A stretch of DNA of 23,152 nucleotides from JALRLA01 sp046047755 (GTDB taxonomy: Bacteria > Bacteroidota > Bacteroidia > NS11-12g > UBA955), in assembly GCA_046047755.1 (NCBI GenBank), contig JBJOHK010000014.1, positions 1 through 23,152 on the forward strand. The letters are read 5' to 3'. Position 1 is the first letter of the stretch; the number at the start of each line of letters is the position of its first letter. A program made the translations under genes and the position numbers. Shown in pieces: positions 1 through 8,053 of the stretch. Below the pieces are notes generated by a model that worked only from the letters and a program-made list of their open reading frames with translations, searched no databases and was not told where the DNA came from.

Positions 1-1003
1 AAAATTCAGGACAGTGCAAAGGCTTGAAAGGTTTGCGTCCTGGAGGGATGCACCAATCTAAGGTGGCGCTTACTTCGTGGCTAGAGGGAATAGCGCTTCG
101 GCCATCGCTCACGGTGAAGTCATAGCTGTATCCAAATTTGAATTTGTCTTTTCTGAAACCAACCAACATCATAATGGCGTCCGAGTTTCCATAGTTTCCA
201 AAAGTTTGACGGAACCACAAACCTGTCACCAAAGGCCCTTTGTTGGCATAGAAGCCCAAATTCAATTGCGTGAAATTACGCTGCATCATGAAGAGTGCAT
301 TGGGAGAGAAGGTGTTAGTCTCGTAGCGATTATGGCTCAATGGAATAACCGCACCCGTGTGAACGGTATAACGACGGGGCAATACCTCATCAGGGTTTTG
401 ATAAAAAGACCAGTTGGGTTCCGTGATGTTGTGAGCCGCTGCTCCAAAATAGAACTTGCTGGTATACATGATCCAACCTGCATTGAAGTTGGGGTAGGTT
501 ACACTGTTGCTAGGCTGTTGTTCACCAGTAGGCAGCACGAAACCTTGAGTGGGAAGAATCATGTCGGCGAATTTCAAACGATTGAAATCCAAACTCTTCA
601 TGACTACACCTCCCTGCAAACCAAAACGCATAAACAGGCGACCGTGGTTCAAGGGCAATAAATAACTGTAAACCCCGCTTATGGCTGTTGAAGTCAACAA
701 ACCTGAACCGGCGATGTCGTGGAATACCATTGCACCCAAACCTCCACCGATGGAGGGAACGTGCTGGTCCCATGAAAACATCAAGGAACGGAAAGTGCCT
801 GGAAGGCTAGGCCATTGGTTGCGATAGTTTAAAGCAACGCGGCCAGCCGCCATACCCATGCCACATACAGCCGAACCAGCCAAAGCGGGATTGGTGTATA
901 CCGGTGCGGCATAGAATTGCGTGAGCTCGGGGTCCTGGGCCTGCACTCGGGCAGCCGAGAAACTCAAAACGCTCAATAAAGCAATGCGTACAATGGTTTT
1001 CAT
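1..1003 (-). CDS. PorP/SprF-family type IX secretion membrane protein (3' end cut by window edge)
   Basis: Reading from the ATG at 1003 the frame is open for 334 codons to the window edge. The first 22 residues look like a signal peptide ending V-Q-A-Q. The mature start, DPELTQFYAAPVYTNPALAG, is the hallmark opening of the PorP/SprF family: outer-membrane proteins of type IX secretion and gliding, several of which connect the secretion machinery to its cell-surface side. The rest is rich in alternating aromatic and glycine residues, as in a beta-barrel. The last complete residues are C-P-E-F, much like the usual family ending, and the final window base could be the first base of a stop codon, so probably only the stop is missing (inference). 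The gene is divergent from porU. Bacteroidota carry many paralogues, so whether this is the core PorP or an accessory copy cannot be told. Confidence 0.9.
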   Translation of the reverse strand, partial: MKTIVRIALLSVLSFSAARVQAQDPELTQFYAAPVYTNPALAGSAVCGMGMAAGRVALNYRNQWPSLPGTFRSLMFSWDQHVPSIGGGLGAMVFHDIAGSGLLTSTAISGVYSYLLPLNHGRLFMRFGLQGGVVMKSLDFNRLKFADMILPTQGFVLPTGEQQPSNSVTYPNFNAGWIMYTSKFYFGAAAHNITEPNWSFYQNPDEVLPRRYTVHTGAVIPLSHNRYETNTFSPNALFMMQRNFTQLNLGFYANKGPLVTGLWFRQTFGNYGNSDAIMMLVGFRKDKFKFGYSYDFTVSDGRSAIPSSHEVSATLDWCIPPGRKPFKPLHCPEF

Positions 1004-1044
1004 ACCTAAGATTTTCAAAACTACGAATAAAAACGCGTCTCCAT

Positions 1045-1052
1045 CAAAAATA
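1045..1052 (-). promoter_or_regulatory. -7 promoter box for the PorP/SprF-family gene
   Basis: The minus strand reads TATTTTTG, an exact match to the Bacteroidota -7 consensus TAnnTTTG, 41 bases before the ATG at 1003. No convincing TTTG/TTG -33 element is seen at the usual distance, so this rests on the -7 box alone. Confidence 0.5.
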
Positions 1053-1111
1053 TTTCCTCTTACTCTAGCATAACTGACCTGAATGCGACACACAAATGAC
1101 GACCCTGTCCA

Positions 1112-1140
1112 TTGAGCATGGGCGATATTGTGTATTTTTG
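1112..1140 (+). promoter_or_regulatory. Promoter for porU (-33 TTG, -7 TATTTTTG)
   Basis: TTG at 1112-1114 is followed after 18 bases by TATTTTTG at 1133-1140, an exact TAnnTTTG match with normal spacing. Only four bases separate the box from the porU ATG at 1145, so the transcript should begin at or within a base or two of the start codon. Confidence 0.65.
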
Positions 1141-1144
1141 AGGT

Positions 1145-4100
1145 ATGTCCAAACGCATAACCTCGGCGATGCTTGCCCTAATGATGGGTCTGATTCAAGG
1201 CCTCAGCGCTCAAGGCGTTTTTGCCAGTGGTGGCGAGTGGTTTGGCATTCAAGTTCAGGGAACCCAAACGTATCAGATTGGCTACCAAGATTTGAAAAAT
1301 TGGGGCATGGATATGAACTCCGATCCCCGAAATTTCCATGTGTTTGGTTACATGGGTACTGAGCTCGCCTCTCGAAATGAAGGCAATCTGACCTCTGATC
1401 CCCCAGAGTTGAGCATTGGGGTAGTGGGCGAAGCAGATGGCAAATGGGATCCCGGTGACTATGTCGAATTCTTTGTGCTCGGTCCGAAGGGCCACACCTT
1501 AAATCAACAAAAAAGCATCGAACCCTACACCCGATTTTATGAGGCCAGTCTCCATTTTGTCGTGGGCCACAACAGCAAACGTGGTCATCGAATATTGACC
1601 CAATCGGCTTGGGTTGGTTCTGAACCCATGAGTCAATGGTTCCACTGGGCTTCTGAATGTGTTTGGCATGATTCTGATCGGGTGAATCCGACGGCTATGG
1701 GGCGCACCTGGCTCGGAGAAAAATTGGGCAATGAGACCTTGTCCCGAACCTGGAAGGAAAACTTAGGTGCCCGCTGTGATTCGGCCCTTATACGCTTGAC
1801 CTTGGCCCCGGCGTTGGTTGACCAAGGCGGAACCATAAAGGTTCAAATCAACGATACTCAACAAACATTGACCTTACGCCCTATTTCCAATGGGTTTGAG
1901 GCGCATTATTTGCTGAGCAAGTCGTATTCGGTCCCCTTGAAATCTGGCCAATTGGAGTTGACCCTTAACTTGAACCGTCCGAATACCCAGTCCAGCTTGT
2001 ACTTGGAGTCGTATTCCATTGAACTTTTTGGAGAAGCCGTTACGCCTGATCAAAACACCCTGTTGTTCAACGAAGGTTTGGCTCAGTATTCGTCAAATAC
2101 CACCCGCGGATGGAGAATAGTCGACAATCTCCAAACCACACCGCTTCCTCGATACTGGAACGTCACCAATCCTTATCAACCCTTCAACTTGCAAAATCCG
2201 CAGGTATCAAAAAATGGAAAAGCTTGGAAAGAGTTGAGGTTTTTCCCTGGAGAAGAAGCGGGAATGCTGTGGGTGTCATACCCCAATCAGCTGTCCAAGC
2301 CTGTCTTTACGGGCCGATTCACGGTAAACGATGTGATCGGTGAAACGGCTGCTGACATGATCATCTTGACGCAGCCCGATTTCGTGGAGGCTGCCTCAAA
2401 ATTGGCCTTGCATAGAATCCAGAAGCAGGGATATTCGGTCAAGGTGGTTTTTCTTGATGATATTTATAAGGAGTTCGGATCAGGACAACCTGATTTGATG
2501 CATGTTCGCAACTACGCCCGATGGGAATTGTCTAAGGCCAAGGCACAGAATGTAGATTTTCGTTACTTATTGATCTTGGGCTCGGCCTCTTATGATATGC
2601 AAGACCGGGTCAGTCATAACACGAATTTCATTCCGATTTATCATGCGAACACCAACAACAAAGCCGCAGCTTTTTGTTTGGACGATTTTATAGCCTATAC
2701 CGATTCAGGTCAGGGAGATCCTGAAAAGGGAATTAGCCGAATGGCCTTTGCCGTCGGTCGCATTCCGTGTAGAACATCGGCTGATGCCAATGCTGTAGTT
2801 GAGAAATTGATTCGCTATGACGATAGGAAGAGTTTGGGCGATTGGCGCAGCCAAATCACCTTCGTGTGCGATGACATGGATGAATACTGGGAGCGGGAGT
2901 TTGTTACCCAAACCGAATCGTATGCCCAGAGCATGGTCAATTCATGGCCTTATTTGAACGTGAATAGGGTCTATGCCGATGCCTACAAACAAGTGACGAC
3001 CGGAAACGGAGAGAAATACCCTGATGTCAGCAAGGCCATTGATCGTGCCGTACAAGAGGGAAGCCTGTTTGTCAATTACCAAGGGCATGGTGGCGAAAAG
3101 GGATGGGCTCAAGAATCGTTTTTGGATGTACCCATGATTCAGGCCTGGGAAAATCCCTATCGCATGCCGGTTTTGTTTACTGCTACCTGTGAGTTCAGTC
3201 GATTCGATGATCCCGAACATCAAAGTGCCGGCGAATTGGCGCTATTGAATCCAGGTGGTGGGGCTATAGGATTGATGTCAACCACTCGCTTGGTTTACGT
3301 TTCCGGAAACTCTGAAATCAATCGAGATTTTTGGACCAAATACGGTTTCCCAAAAGTTGGGGAGCCCGTTCCAACCTTGGGTGAAGTCTTCCAACGCATG
3401 AAAAATCGCCCATCCTTGAATTCAGAAGACAACAAATTCGCTTTGCTTGGGGATCCTTCCATGCGATTGGCCTTTCCTGAACATCTGATTATCATCGATA
3501 GCATCAACGATATTCCCGAAATTATTTTTGACGATACCATACGCGCCTTTTCGGTAGTGAAGGTCAAAGGGCACATAAGTGAACGCCAGAAAGGCTATTT
3601 CAAAGGATTCAATGGGGTATGTAGCATCAAAGTATTCGACAAACCCATCAACCGAAGCACGCTCAATAACGATGGCAGTTCTGAGCCTGTAGATTTCCAA
3701 GATTGGGCTAGCATATTATTCAATGGCGAGGTGAGTGTCCAAGATGGTGCCTTCTCCTTTGTTTTCGCTGTGCCCAAAGACATCAATTACAACATTGGAT
3801 TAGGTCGAGCGCAGTTTTATGCTCATAACGGGGAAACCGACGCCATGGGAGCCTGGAGTTTCTTGATTGGCGGAAGTGAGTCCATTTCAGAGCTGGATAC
3901 GGCTGGACCAGAAGTTCGCGCATTTTTGGAAGATACTACCTTCGTTGAAGGAGCGGTGGTGCCCGCTTCTTCGACCTTTGTCGGCCGAGTTTTTGATCGA
4001 AACGGCATCAATGCTACCGGTGCTGGCATTGGTAGAGACATGCTTCTGATTTTAGACGAAGGCACAGAACGCGAGCAGCAGTGGGTGGTCAACGATTATT

Positions 4101-4570
4101 TTACCTATGATTTAAACAGTTACCAGCGGGGAACAATTTCATTTCCTCTCCCTAGCTTGGCCCCAGGTAAGCACAGTGTTCGCTGCAAAGTATGGGACAT
4201 TTATAACAATTCCGGTGAAGGCAAGACGCATTTTGTAGTCAGCCCTGGCCGCGAGTTGGTGATTAGTCGTCATGGAATGGTCCCCAATCCTGCTCATGCT
4301 GGATCCAAAATTTCCGTGACTCACAGTCTGCCTGGAGACGATTTGCAGGTTACTTGGCAGTGGTTGGATATGGCTGGCCGCGTGGTTAGGCAAGAAACCA
4401 CTCAAGAGAGCAGCAGTTTGACAACCTTGAGCTGGTCTCCCTGGGGTCAGAATTCGGCACAAGGCCCCGATCCTTTGCCTCAAGGAATATACCTGTATCG
4501 CGTTCACATCAGTACACTGGATGGATTGTCGGCGGTTTGCGGCGGTAAATTCGTTTGGACCGGCCTTTAA
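1145..4570 (+). CDS. porU: PorU, type IX secretion sortase-like C25 (gingipain-type) protease
   Basis: The protein is 1141 residues, normal for PorU, a surface cysteine protease that removes the C-terminal signal of type IX cargo and attaches the cargo to the cell-surface anchor. Residues 1-28 form a signal peptide. A long N-terminal beta-rich region precedes the C25 peptidase domain (about 400-760). The catalytic His lies in Y-Q-G-H-G-G (His648) and the nucleophile in TATCEFSRFDDP (Cys682), both intact. Ig-like segments follow, and the last ~95 residues (from V-P-N-P-A-H-A-G to G-I-Y-L-Y-R-V and the C-terminus) look like a type IX C-terminal domain; in known PorU this domain is retained rather than cleaved. 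The start is supported by the promoter box four bases upstream. PorV, its partner in the attachment complex, follows directly. Confidence 0.95.
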   Translation: MSKRITSAMLALMMGLIQGLSAQGVFASGGEWFGIQVQGTQTYQIGYQDLKNWGMDMNSDPRNFHVFGYMGTELASRNEGNLTSDPPELSIGVVGEADGKWDPGDYVEFFVLGPKGHTLNQQKSIEPYTRFYEASLHFVVGHNSKRGHRILTQSAWVGSEPMSQWFHWASECVWHDSDRVNPTAMGRTWLGEKLGNETLSRTWKENLGARCDSALIRLTLAPALVDQGGTIKVQINDTQQTLTLRPISNGFEAHYLLSKSYSVPLKSGQLELTLNLNRPNTQSSLYLESYSIELFGEAVTPDQNTLLFNEGLAQYSSNTTRGWRIVDNLQTTPLPRYWNVTNPYQPFNLQNPQVSKNGKAWKELRFFPGEEAGMLWVSYPNQLSKPVFTGRFTVNDVIGETAADMIILTQPDFVEAASKLALHRIQKQGYSVKVVFLDDIYKEFGSGQPDLMHVRNYARWELSKAKAQNVDFRYLLILGSASYDMQDRVSHNTNFIPIYHANTNNKAAAFCLDDFIAYTDSGQGDPEKGISRMAFAVGRIPCRTSADANAVVEKLIRYDDRKSLGDWRSQITFVCDDMDEYWEREFVTQTESYAQSMVNSWPYLNVNRVYADAYKQVTTGNGEKYPDVSKAIDRAVQEGSLFVNYQGHGGEKGWAQESFLDVPMIQAWENPYRMPVLFTATCEFSRFDDPEHQSAGELALLNPGGGAIGLMSTTRLVYVSGNSEINRDFWTKYGFPKVGEPVPTLGEVFQRMKNRPSLNSEDNKFALLGDPSMRLAFPEHLIIIDSINDIPEIIFDDTIRAFSVVKVKGHISERQKGYFKGFNGVCSIKVFDKPINRSTLNNDGSSEPVDFQDWASILFNGEVSVQDGAFSFVFAVPKDINYNIGLGRAQFYAHNGETDAMGAWSFLIGGSESISELDTAGPEVRAFLEDTTFVEGAVVPASSTFVGRVFDRNGINATGAGIGRDMLLILDEGTEREQQWVVNDYFTYDLNSYQRGTISFPLPSLAPGKHSVRCKVWDIYNNSGEGKTHFVVSPGRELVISRHGMVPNPAHAGSKISVTHSLPGDDLQVTWQWLDMAGRVVRQETTQESSSLTTLSWSPWGQNSAQGPDPLPQGIYLYRVHISTLDGLSAVCGGKFVWTGL

Positions 4571-4620
4571 ATGCAATAATTGAGGTATTTTCTCGTTCAT
4601 ATTTTAAGCAAATTTTCGGC

Positions 4621-4656
4621 TTTGTTTCGCCCTGCGAATGGAGTCGCTTATTTTTG
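4621..4656 (+). promoter_or_regulatory. Promoter for porV (-33 TTTG, -7 TATTTTTG)
   Basis: TTTG at 4621-4624 and TATTTTTG at 4649-4656 match both Bacteroidota promoter elements, with a 24-base gap that is slightly long. The box lies downstream of the ATG at 4638 and 11 bases upstream of the ATG at 4668, which decides the porV start in favour of 4668. PorV can therefore be transcribed separately from porU. Confidence 0.6.
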
Positions 4657-4667
4657 TTTCCAACACC

Positions 4668-5864
4668 ATGAAAAAATTCATTCTCGGATGTGGCCTTGTG
4701 GGTTTTACCCTAAGCGGCGTTAACGCACAAATTTCTTCCACGCAATTGGCGGGTCAATTGAATACGGTTACCACCATGGTTCCCTTCTTGACTATAACTC
4801 CAGATAGCCGTTCGGCTGCTATGGGAGACGTAGGGGTGTCCCTCTTTTCTCCTGATGCCAACAGCGTTCATTGGAACATGGCTAATTTGGTACACGCTGA
4901 AAAACAGAGTGGTTTTAGTTTGTCTTATGCCCCTTGGTTGCGTCAGTTGGTAGACGATGTGGGGTTCTCTTATCTAGCGGGTTATGCTAAAGTGGGTGAC
5001 AACAGTGTAGTGGGTGGTTCTTTTCGCTATTTTTCCTTGGGTAACATCAATTTTACCGATTTTGAAGGCAATCCAACGGGAAACTTCAATCCTAATGAAA
5101 TCGCCATTGACGGCGGATACGCAACTTCTTTCAATCGCCAAATTTCTATGGGTGTGAACCTGCGCTTTATTTACAGCAACATAGCTGGAAACAGAGCCAT
5201 TCAAGGCATTGACTACCGCGCTGCTATGGGCGGTGCTGGTGATATCAGCTTCAATTACAACGTTTTTGAAGATCGCGGGTCTCAGAATAGCGATTTGAAA
5301 TTTGGGTTCAACATCCAAAACATCGGTTCCAAAATGACCTACTCGAGCAAAGAGAAGCGTGATTTCATTCCCACCAATTTGAAATTGGGGGTGGGTTATC
5401 ATACCGAAATGGATGACTACAATAGCTTCTCGGTGTATATGGACATCAATAAGTTATTGGTTCCTACTCGTCCGTATTATTTGGTTTCTTGGGATGGAAG
5501 AAGCGATTCTATGGTGAACGGTATTCGCCAATTCATAGGCACCGATCCTAATGTATCCGTTCCACAAGGCATGATTCAATCGTTTTATGATGCTCCTGGA
5601 GGAATGCAGGAAGAGTTGAAGGAATACATGCTAAGCATAGGGGGTGAATATTCATACAACGATCAATTCATGGCTCGCGCTGGAGTCTTTTATGAAGCCC
5701 AGACAAAAGGCGGTCGTCAATACGGAACCCTTGGGTTTGGATTGAAATTTGAAACCCTAACCGTAGACGCAGCTTACTTGATTCCATTTGCCAATCGTCA
5801 CCCTTTGCAAAACCAAATGCGGTTTAGCTTGCATTTCGATTTAGCTTCAGCAAAGGCGAAATAA
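4668..5864 (+). CDS. porV: PorV (LptO), type IX secretion outer-membrane protein
   Basis: The protein is 398 residues starting with a clear signal peptide (MKKFILGCGLVGFTLSGVNA, then Q). The mature start contains VPFLTITPDSRSAAMGDVGV, the characteristic PorV/PorQ-like opening, followed by the H-W-N-M-A-N-L motif of FadL-like barrels and a beta-strand-rich body ending in an aromatic strand (MRFSLHFDL). In known systems PorV forms a 14-strand barrel that binds C-terminal signals, carries cargo from the SprA translocon and forms the attachment complex with PorU. It lies 97 bases after porU, the usual order. An upstream in-frame ATG at 4638 would add ten residues before the signal peptide and lies upstream of the promoter box, so it is not used here. 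Confidence 0.95.
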   Translation: MKKFILGCGLVGFTLSGVNAQISSTQLAGQLNTVTTMVPFLTITPDSRSAAMGDVGVSLFSPDANSVHWNMANLVHAEKQSGFSLSYAPWLRQLVDDVGFSYLAGYAKVGDNSVVGGSFRYFSLGNINFTDFEGNPTGNFNPNEIAIDGGYATSFNRQISMGVNLRFIYSNIAGNRAIQGIDYRAAMGGAGDISFNYNVFEDRGSQNSDLKFGFNIQNIGSKMTYSSKEKRDFIPTNLKLGVGYHTEMDDYNSFSVYMDINKLLVPTRPYYLVSWDGRSDSMVNGIRQFIGTDPNVSVPQGMIQSFYDAPGGMQEELKEYMLSIGGEYSYNDQFMARAGVFYEAQTKGGRQYGTLGFGLKFETLTVDAAYLIPFANRHPLQNQMRFSLHFDLASAKAK

Positions 5865-5889
5865 TCGCTACACCTTGATTTTTGGGGGC

Positions 5890-5897
5890 TAAATTTG
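5890..5897 (+). promoter_or_regulatory. -7 promoter box for the carboxyltransferase gene
   Basis: TAAATTTG matches TAnnTTTG exactly and ends four bases before the ATG at 5902, the same arrangement as at porU. The -33 region is poor: the nearest TTG is only 12 bases upstream. Confidence 0.5.
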
Positions 5898-5901
5898 CCT
5901 C

Positions 5902-7443
5902 ATGTCCAAGGCTAGACAAACTTTACTTGACAAACGTGCTGCCGCCCAATTGGGTGGAGGGCAGGCCCGCATTGAAGCCCAACATAGCAAAGGGAAACTC
6001 ACCGCCCGTGAACGCATTCAAATTGTGTTAGATGAGGGGAGTTTCCAAGAAATTGGAGCCTTTGTTACTCACCGAAGCAAAGATTTCGGCATGGAGAAGC
6101 AGAGCATTCTAGGTGACGGTGTTGTCACCGGGTATGGCCGTATTGAAGGTCGCTTGGTATACATTTTTTCTCAAGACTTTACGGTATTTGGTGGCTCTTT
6201 GAGTGAAACCCATGCTGAGAAGATTTGCAAAATCATGGAGATGGCCTTGGACAACGGTGCGCCATTGATCGGATTGAATGATTCAGGTGGAGCCAGGATT
6301 CAAGAAGGGGTTGTTAGCCTTGGAGGCTATGCCGATATTTTTTATCGAAATGTGCAGGCCAGTGGGGTGATTCCTCAAATTTCAGCCATTATGGGTCCCT
6401 GCGCGGGTGGTGCTGTTTACAGCCCAGCACTTACGGATTTTATCTGTATGGTGGAGGGTAGTAGTTACATGTTTGTAACCGGCCCCAATGTGGTGAAAAC
6501 AGTGACCAATGAGGAGGTGAGTAGCGAAGATTTGGGCGGTGCATCGGTACATGGATCCAAGAGTGGTGTAGCCCACTTTACCATGGCCAACGAAATACAA
6601 TGCTTACACGGTATTCGTCAAATGCTGAGTTATATGCCTTCGAACTGTGAAGAAAAAGCTCCATTCGTAGACTATGAGGCAGGAAATGAAACTCGTGAGG
6701 CCTTAGCCAATGTGGTGCCTGAAAACCCCAATCATCCTTACGACATCAAGGAAGTGATAGAGCAGGTGGTTGATGCGGGTTCATTTATGGAGGTTCATAA
6801 GAATTTTGCGGAAAATATTGTGGTGGGTTTTGCTCGCTTGGCCGGGCGAAGCATGGGTGTAGTAGCCAATCAACCGGCCCATTTGGCTGGCGTACTGGAT
6901 GTACACAGCAGCCAAAAGGGCGGACGCTTTGTGCGCTTCTGTGACGCCTTCAATATTCCCTTGTTGGTTTTCGAGGACGTTCCTGGATTCTTGCCGGGAA
7001 CCGATCAAGAGTGGAATGGAATCATTACCAATGGGGCGAAATTATTGTACGCTTTCAGCGAAGCCACTGTTCCTCGAATTACTGTTATTACTCGAAAGGC
7101 ATATGGTGGTGCCTATGATGTCATGAACTCCAAACACATTGGAGCCGACATGAATTTTGCTTGGCCTACGGCTGAAATTGCCGTGATGGGGGCTAAAGGT
7201 GCAGCAGAGATTATTTTCAAACGCGATATACAATCAGCGACTGATCCGGCTGCGGCTTGGAAAGAAAAGGAGCAAGAATATTCCGACTTATTTGCCAATC
7301 CGTACAGAGCCGCAGAGCGTGGATTTGTAGACGAAGTCATATTGCCAGAAGAGACTCGCGAGCGTTTGATTGCCGCATATGCTATGTTGGAAAATAAAGT
7401 GAAGAACAATCCCAGACGCAAGCACGGGAACATTCCATTGTAA
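5902..7443 (+). CDS. Acyl-CoA carboxylase beta subunit (propionyl-CoA carboxylase-type carboxyltransferase)
   Basis: The protein is 513 residues, the usual length for PccB-like carboxyltransferases, which move the carboxyl group from carboxybiotin to acyl-CoA. Family signatures are present: KGKLTARERI near residue 30, the N-half oxyanion loop NDSGGARIQEGV, the GPCAGGAVYSPALTDF segment, the C-half VPGFLPGTDQE and RKAYGGAYDVM, and the ending RRKHGNIPL. The Asp in GGAYDVM (residue 406) appears to align with the position that favours propionyl-CoA over acetyl-CoA in actinobacterial homologues (alignment from memory). It is not AccD: there is no zinc-finger N-terminus and both halves are fused in one chain. 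AccB and AccC follow, suggesting a three-part biotin-dependent carboxylase; propionyl-CoA is the likely substrate, but acetyl-CoA or branched acyl-CoA are possible. Confidence 0.92.
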   Translation: MSKARQTLLDKRAAAQLGGGQARIEAQHSKGKLTARERIQIVLDEGSFQEIGAFVTHRSKDFGMEKQSILGDGVVTGYGRIEGRLVYIFSQDFTVFGGSLSETHAEKICKIMEMALDNGAPLIGLNDSGGARIQEGVVSLGGYADIFYRNVQASGVIPQISAIMGPCAGGAVYSPALTDFICMVEGSSYMFVTGPNVVKTVTNEEVSSEDLGGASVHGSKSGVAHFTMANEIQCLHGIRQMLSYMPSNCEEKAPFVDYEAGNETREALANVVPENPNHPYDIKEVIEQVVDAGSFMEVHKNFAENIVVGFARLAGRSMGVVANQPAHLAGVLDVHSSQKGGRFVRFCDAFNIPLLVFEDVPGFLPGTDQEWNGIITNGAKLLYAFSEATVPRITVITRKAYGGAYDVMNSKHIGADMNFAWPTAEIAVMGAKGAAEIIFKRDIQSATDPAAAWKEKEQEYSDLFANPYRAAERGFVDEVILPEETRERLIAAYAMLENKVKNNPRRKHGNIPL

Positions 7444-7464
7444 ACTACTTTCTTTTTAAAAAAT

Positions 7465-7497
7465 AGGAAAAACAGTCAAAAATTGCTGGTTTTTCCT
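7465..7497 (+). terminator. Possible A/T-rich hairpin between the carboxyltransferase gene and accB
   Basis: AGGAAAAAC (7465-7473) pairs with GTTTTTCCT (7489-7497), extended by AG/CT (7474-7475 with 7486-7487) past one bulged G, enclosing a 10-base loop. T-rich sequence follows (TTGTTTTTGG). It lies 21 bases after the stop codon and about 70 before accB. It could be a weak terminator or attenuator separating the two transcription units; the stem is A/T-rich, so stability is uncertain. Confidence 0.4.
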
Positions 7498-7567
7498 TGT
7501 TTTTGGCAAAAAAAGCGACCAAAAAGGCCGCATTTGTCGTTATTTTGCCAGCTCTAAAAATCCACTT

Positions 7568-8041
7568 ATGGACTTAAAAGAAATTCAACAACTCATCAAA
7601 TTTGTCTCTGTTAACGGAGTCGACGAGGTTGCGATTGAGCGCAAAGACTTCAAATTGCACATCAAAAAGAATGCTGTTCAAGTAGTTTCAGCTGCACCTG
7701 TTGTTGCTGCTGCTTCCGCACCCGTTGCTGTTGCACCTGCAGCCGCCGCACCTGCTGCTCCCGCTGCTCCCGCTGCAAGCACGGCTTCTGACGATTCCAA
7801 GTATATAGCCATTAAATCACCCATGGTGGGTACTTTTTATCGCTCAAGTAACCCAGAATCTCCATCATTCATCAATGTGGGCGATGATGTGAAGCCTGGA
7901 AAAGTTGTTTGCATCGTAGAAGCGATGAAATTGTTCAATGAAATCGAAAGTGAAATCAGCGGTAAAATCGTGAAGGTATTGGTTGACAATGCTTCACCCG
8001 TTGAATACGATCAGCCACTTTTCTTGGTCGATCCTTCCTAA
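7568..8041 (+). CDS. accB: AccB, biotin carboxyl carrier protein
   Basis: The protein is 157 residues with the classic layout: an N-terminal helical part (1-40), an Ala/Pro-rich flexible linker (about 41-72), and a C-terminal biotinyl domain (78-156). The biotinylation motif is EAMKLFNEIESE, with Lys121 as the biotin attachment site, and the segment KSPMVGTFYRSSNPESPSF matches the protruding thumb of acetyl-CoA carboxylase carriers. It would carry carboxybiotin from AccC to a carboxyltransferase. The gene lies 12 bases before accC, so they are an operon. A near-consensus -7 box (TATTTTG at 7541-7547, one spacer base short) could drive accB-accC on their own. The Ala-rich linker is encoded by repetitive GCT/GCA codons. 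Confidence 0.95.
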   Translation: MDLKEIQQLIKFVSVNGVDEVAIERKDFKLHIKKNAVQVVSAAPVVAAASAPVAVAPAAAAPAAPAAPAASTASDDSKYIAIKSPMVGTFYRSSNPESPSFINVGDDVKPGKVVCIVEAMKLFNEIESEISGKIVKVLVDNASPVEYDQPLFLVDPS

Positions 8042-8053
8042 TCGTTCATTGCC

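Noticed and set aside
77..661. Plus-strand open frame of 194 codons opposite the PorP/SprF-family gene
   Set aside because: It is antisense to a recognised gene, has no family-like motifs, and has no promoter box before it.
4139..4600. Minus-strand open frame of 153 codons opposite the porU 3' end
   Set aside because: It mirrors the type IX C-terminal domain coding region and has no signal peptide, motif or promoter box.
4638..4667. Upstream ATG as the porV start
   Set aside because: It would place ten residues ahead of an intact signal peptide and lies upstream of the -7 box at 4649-4656.
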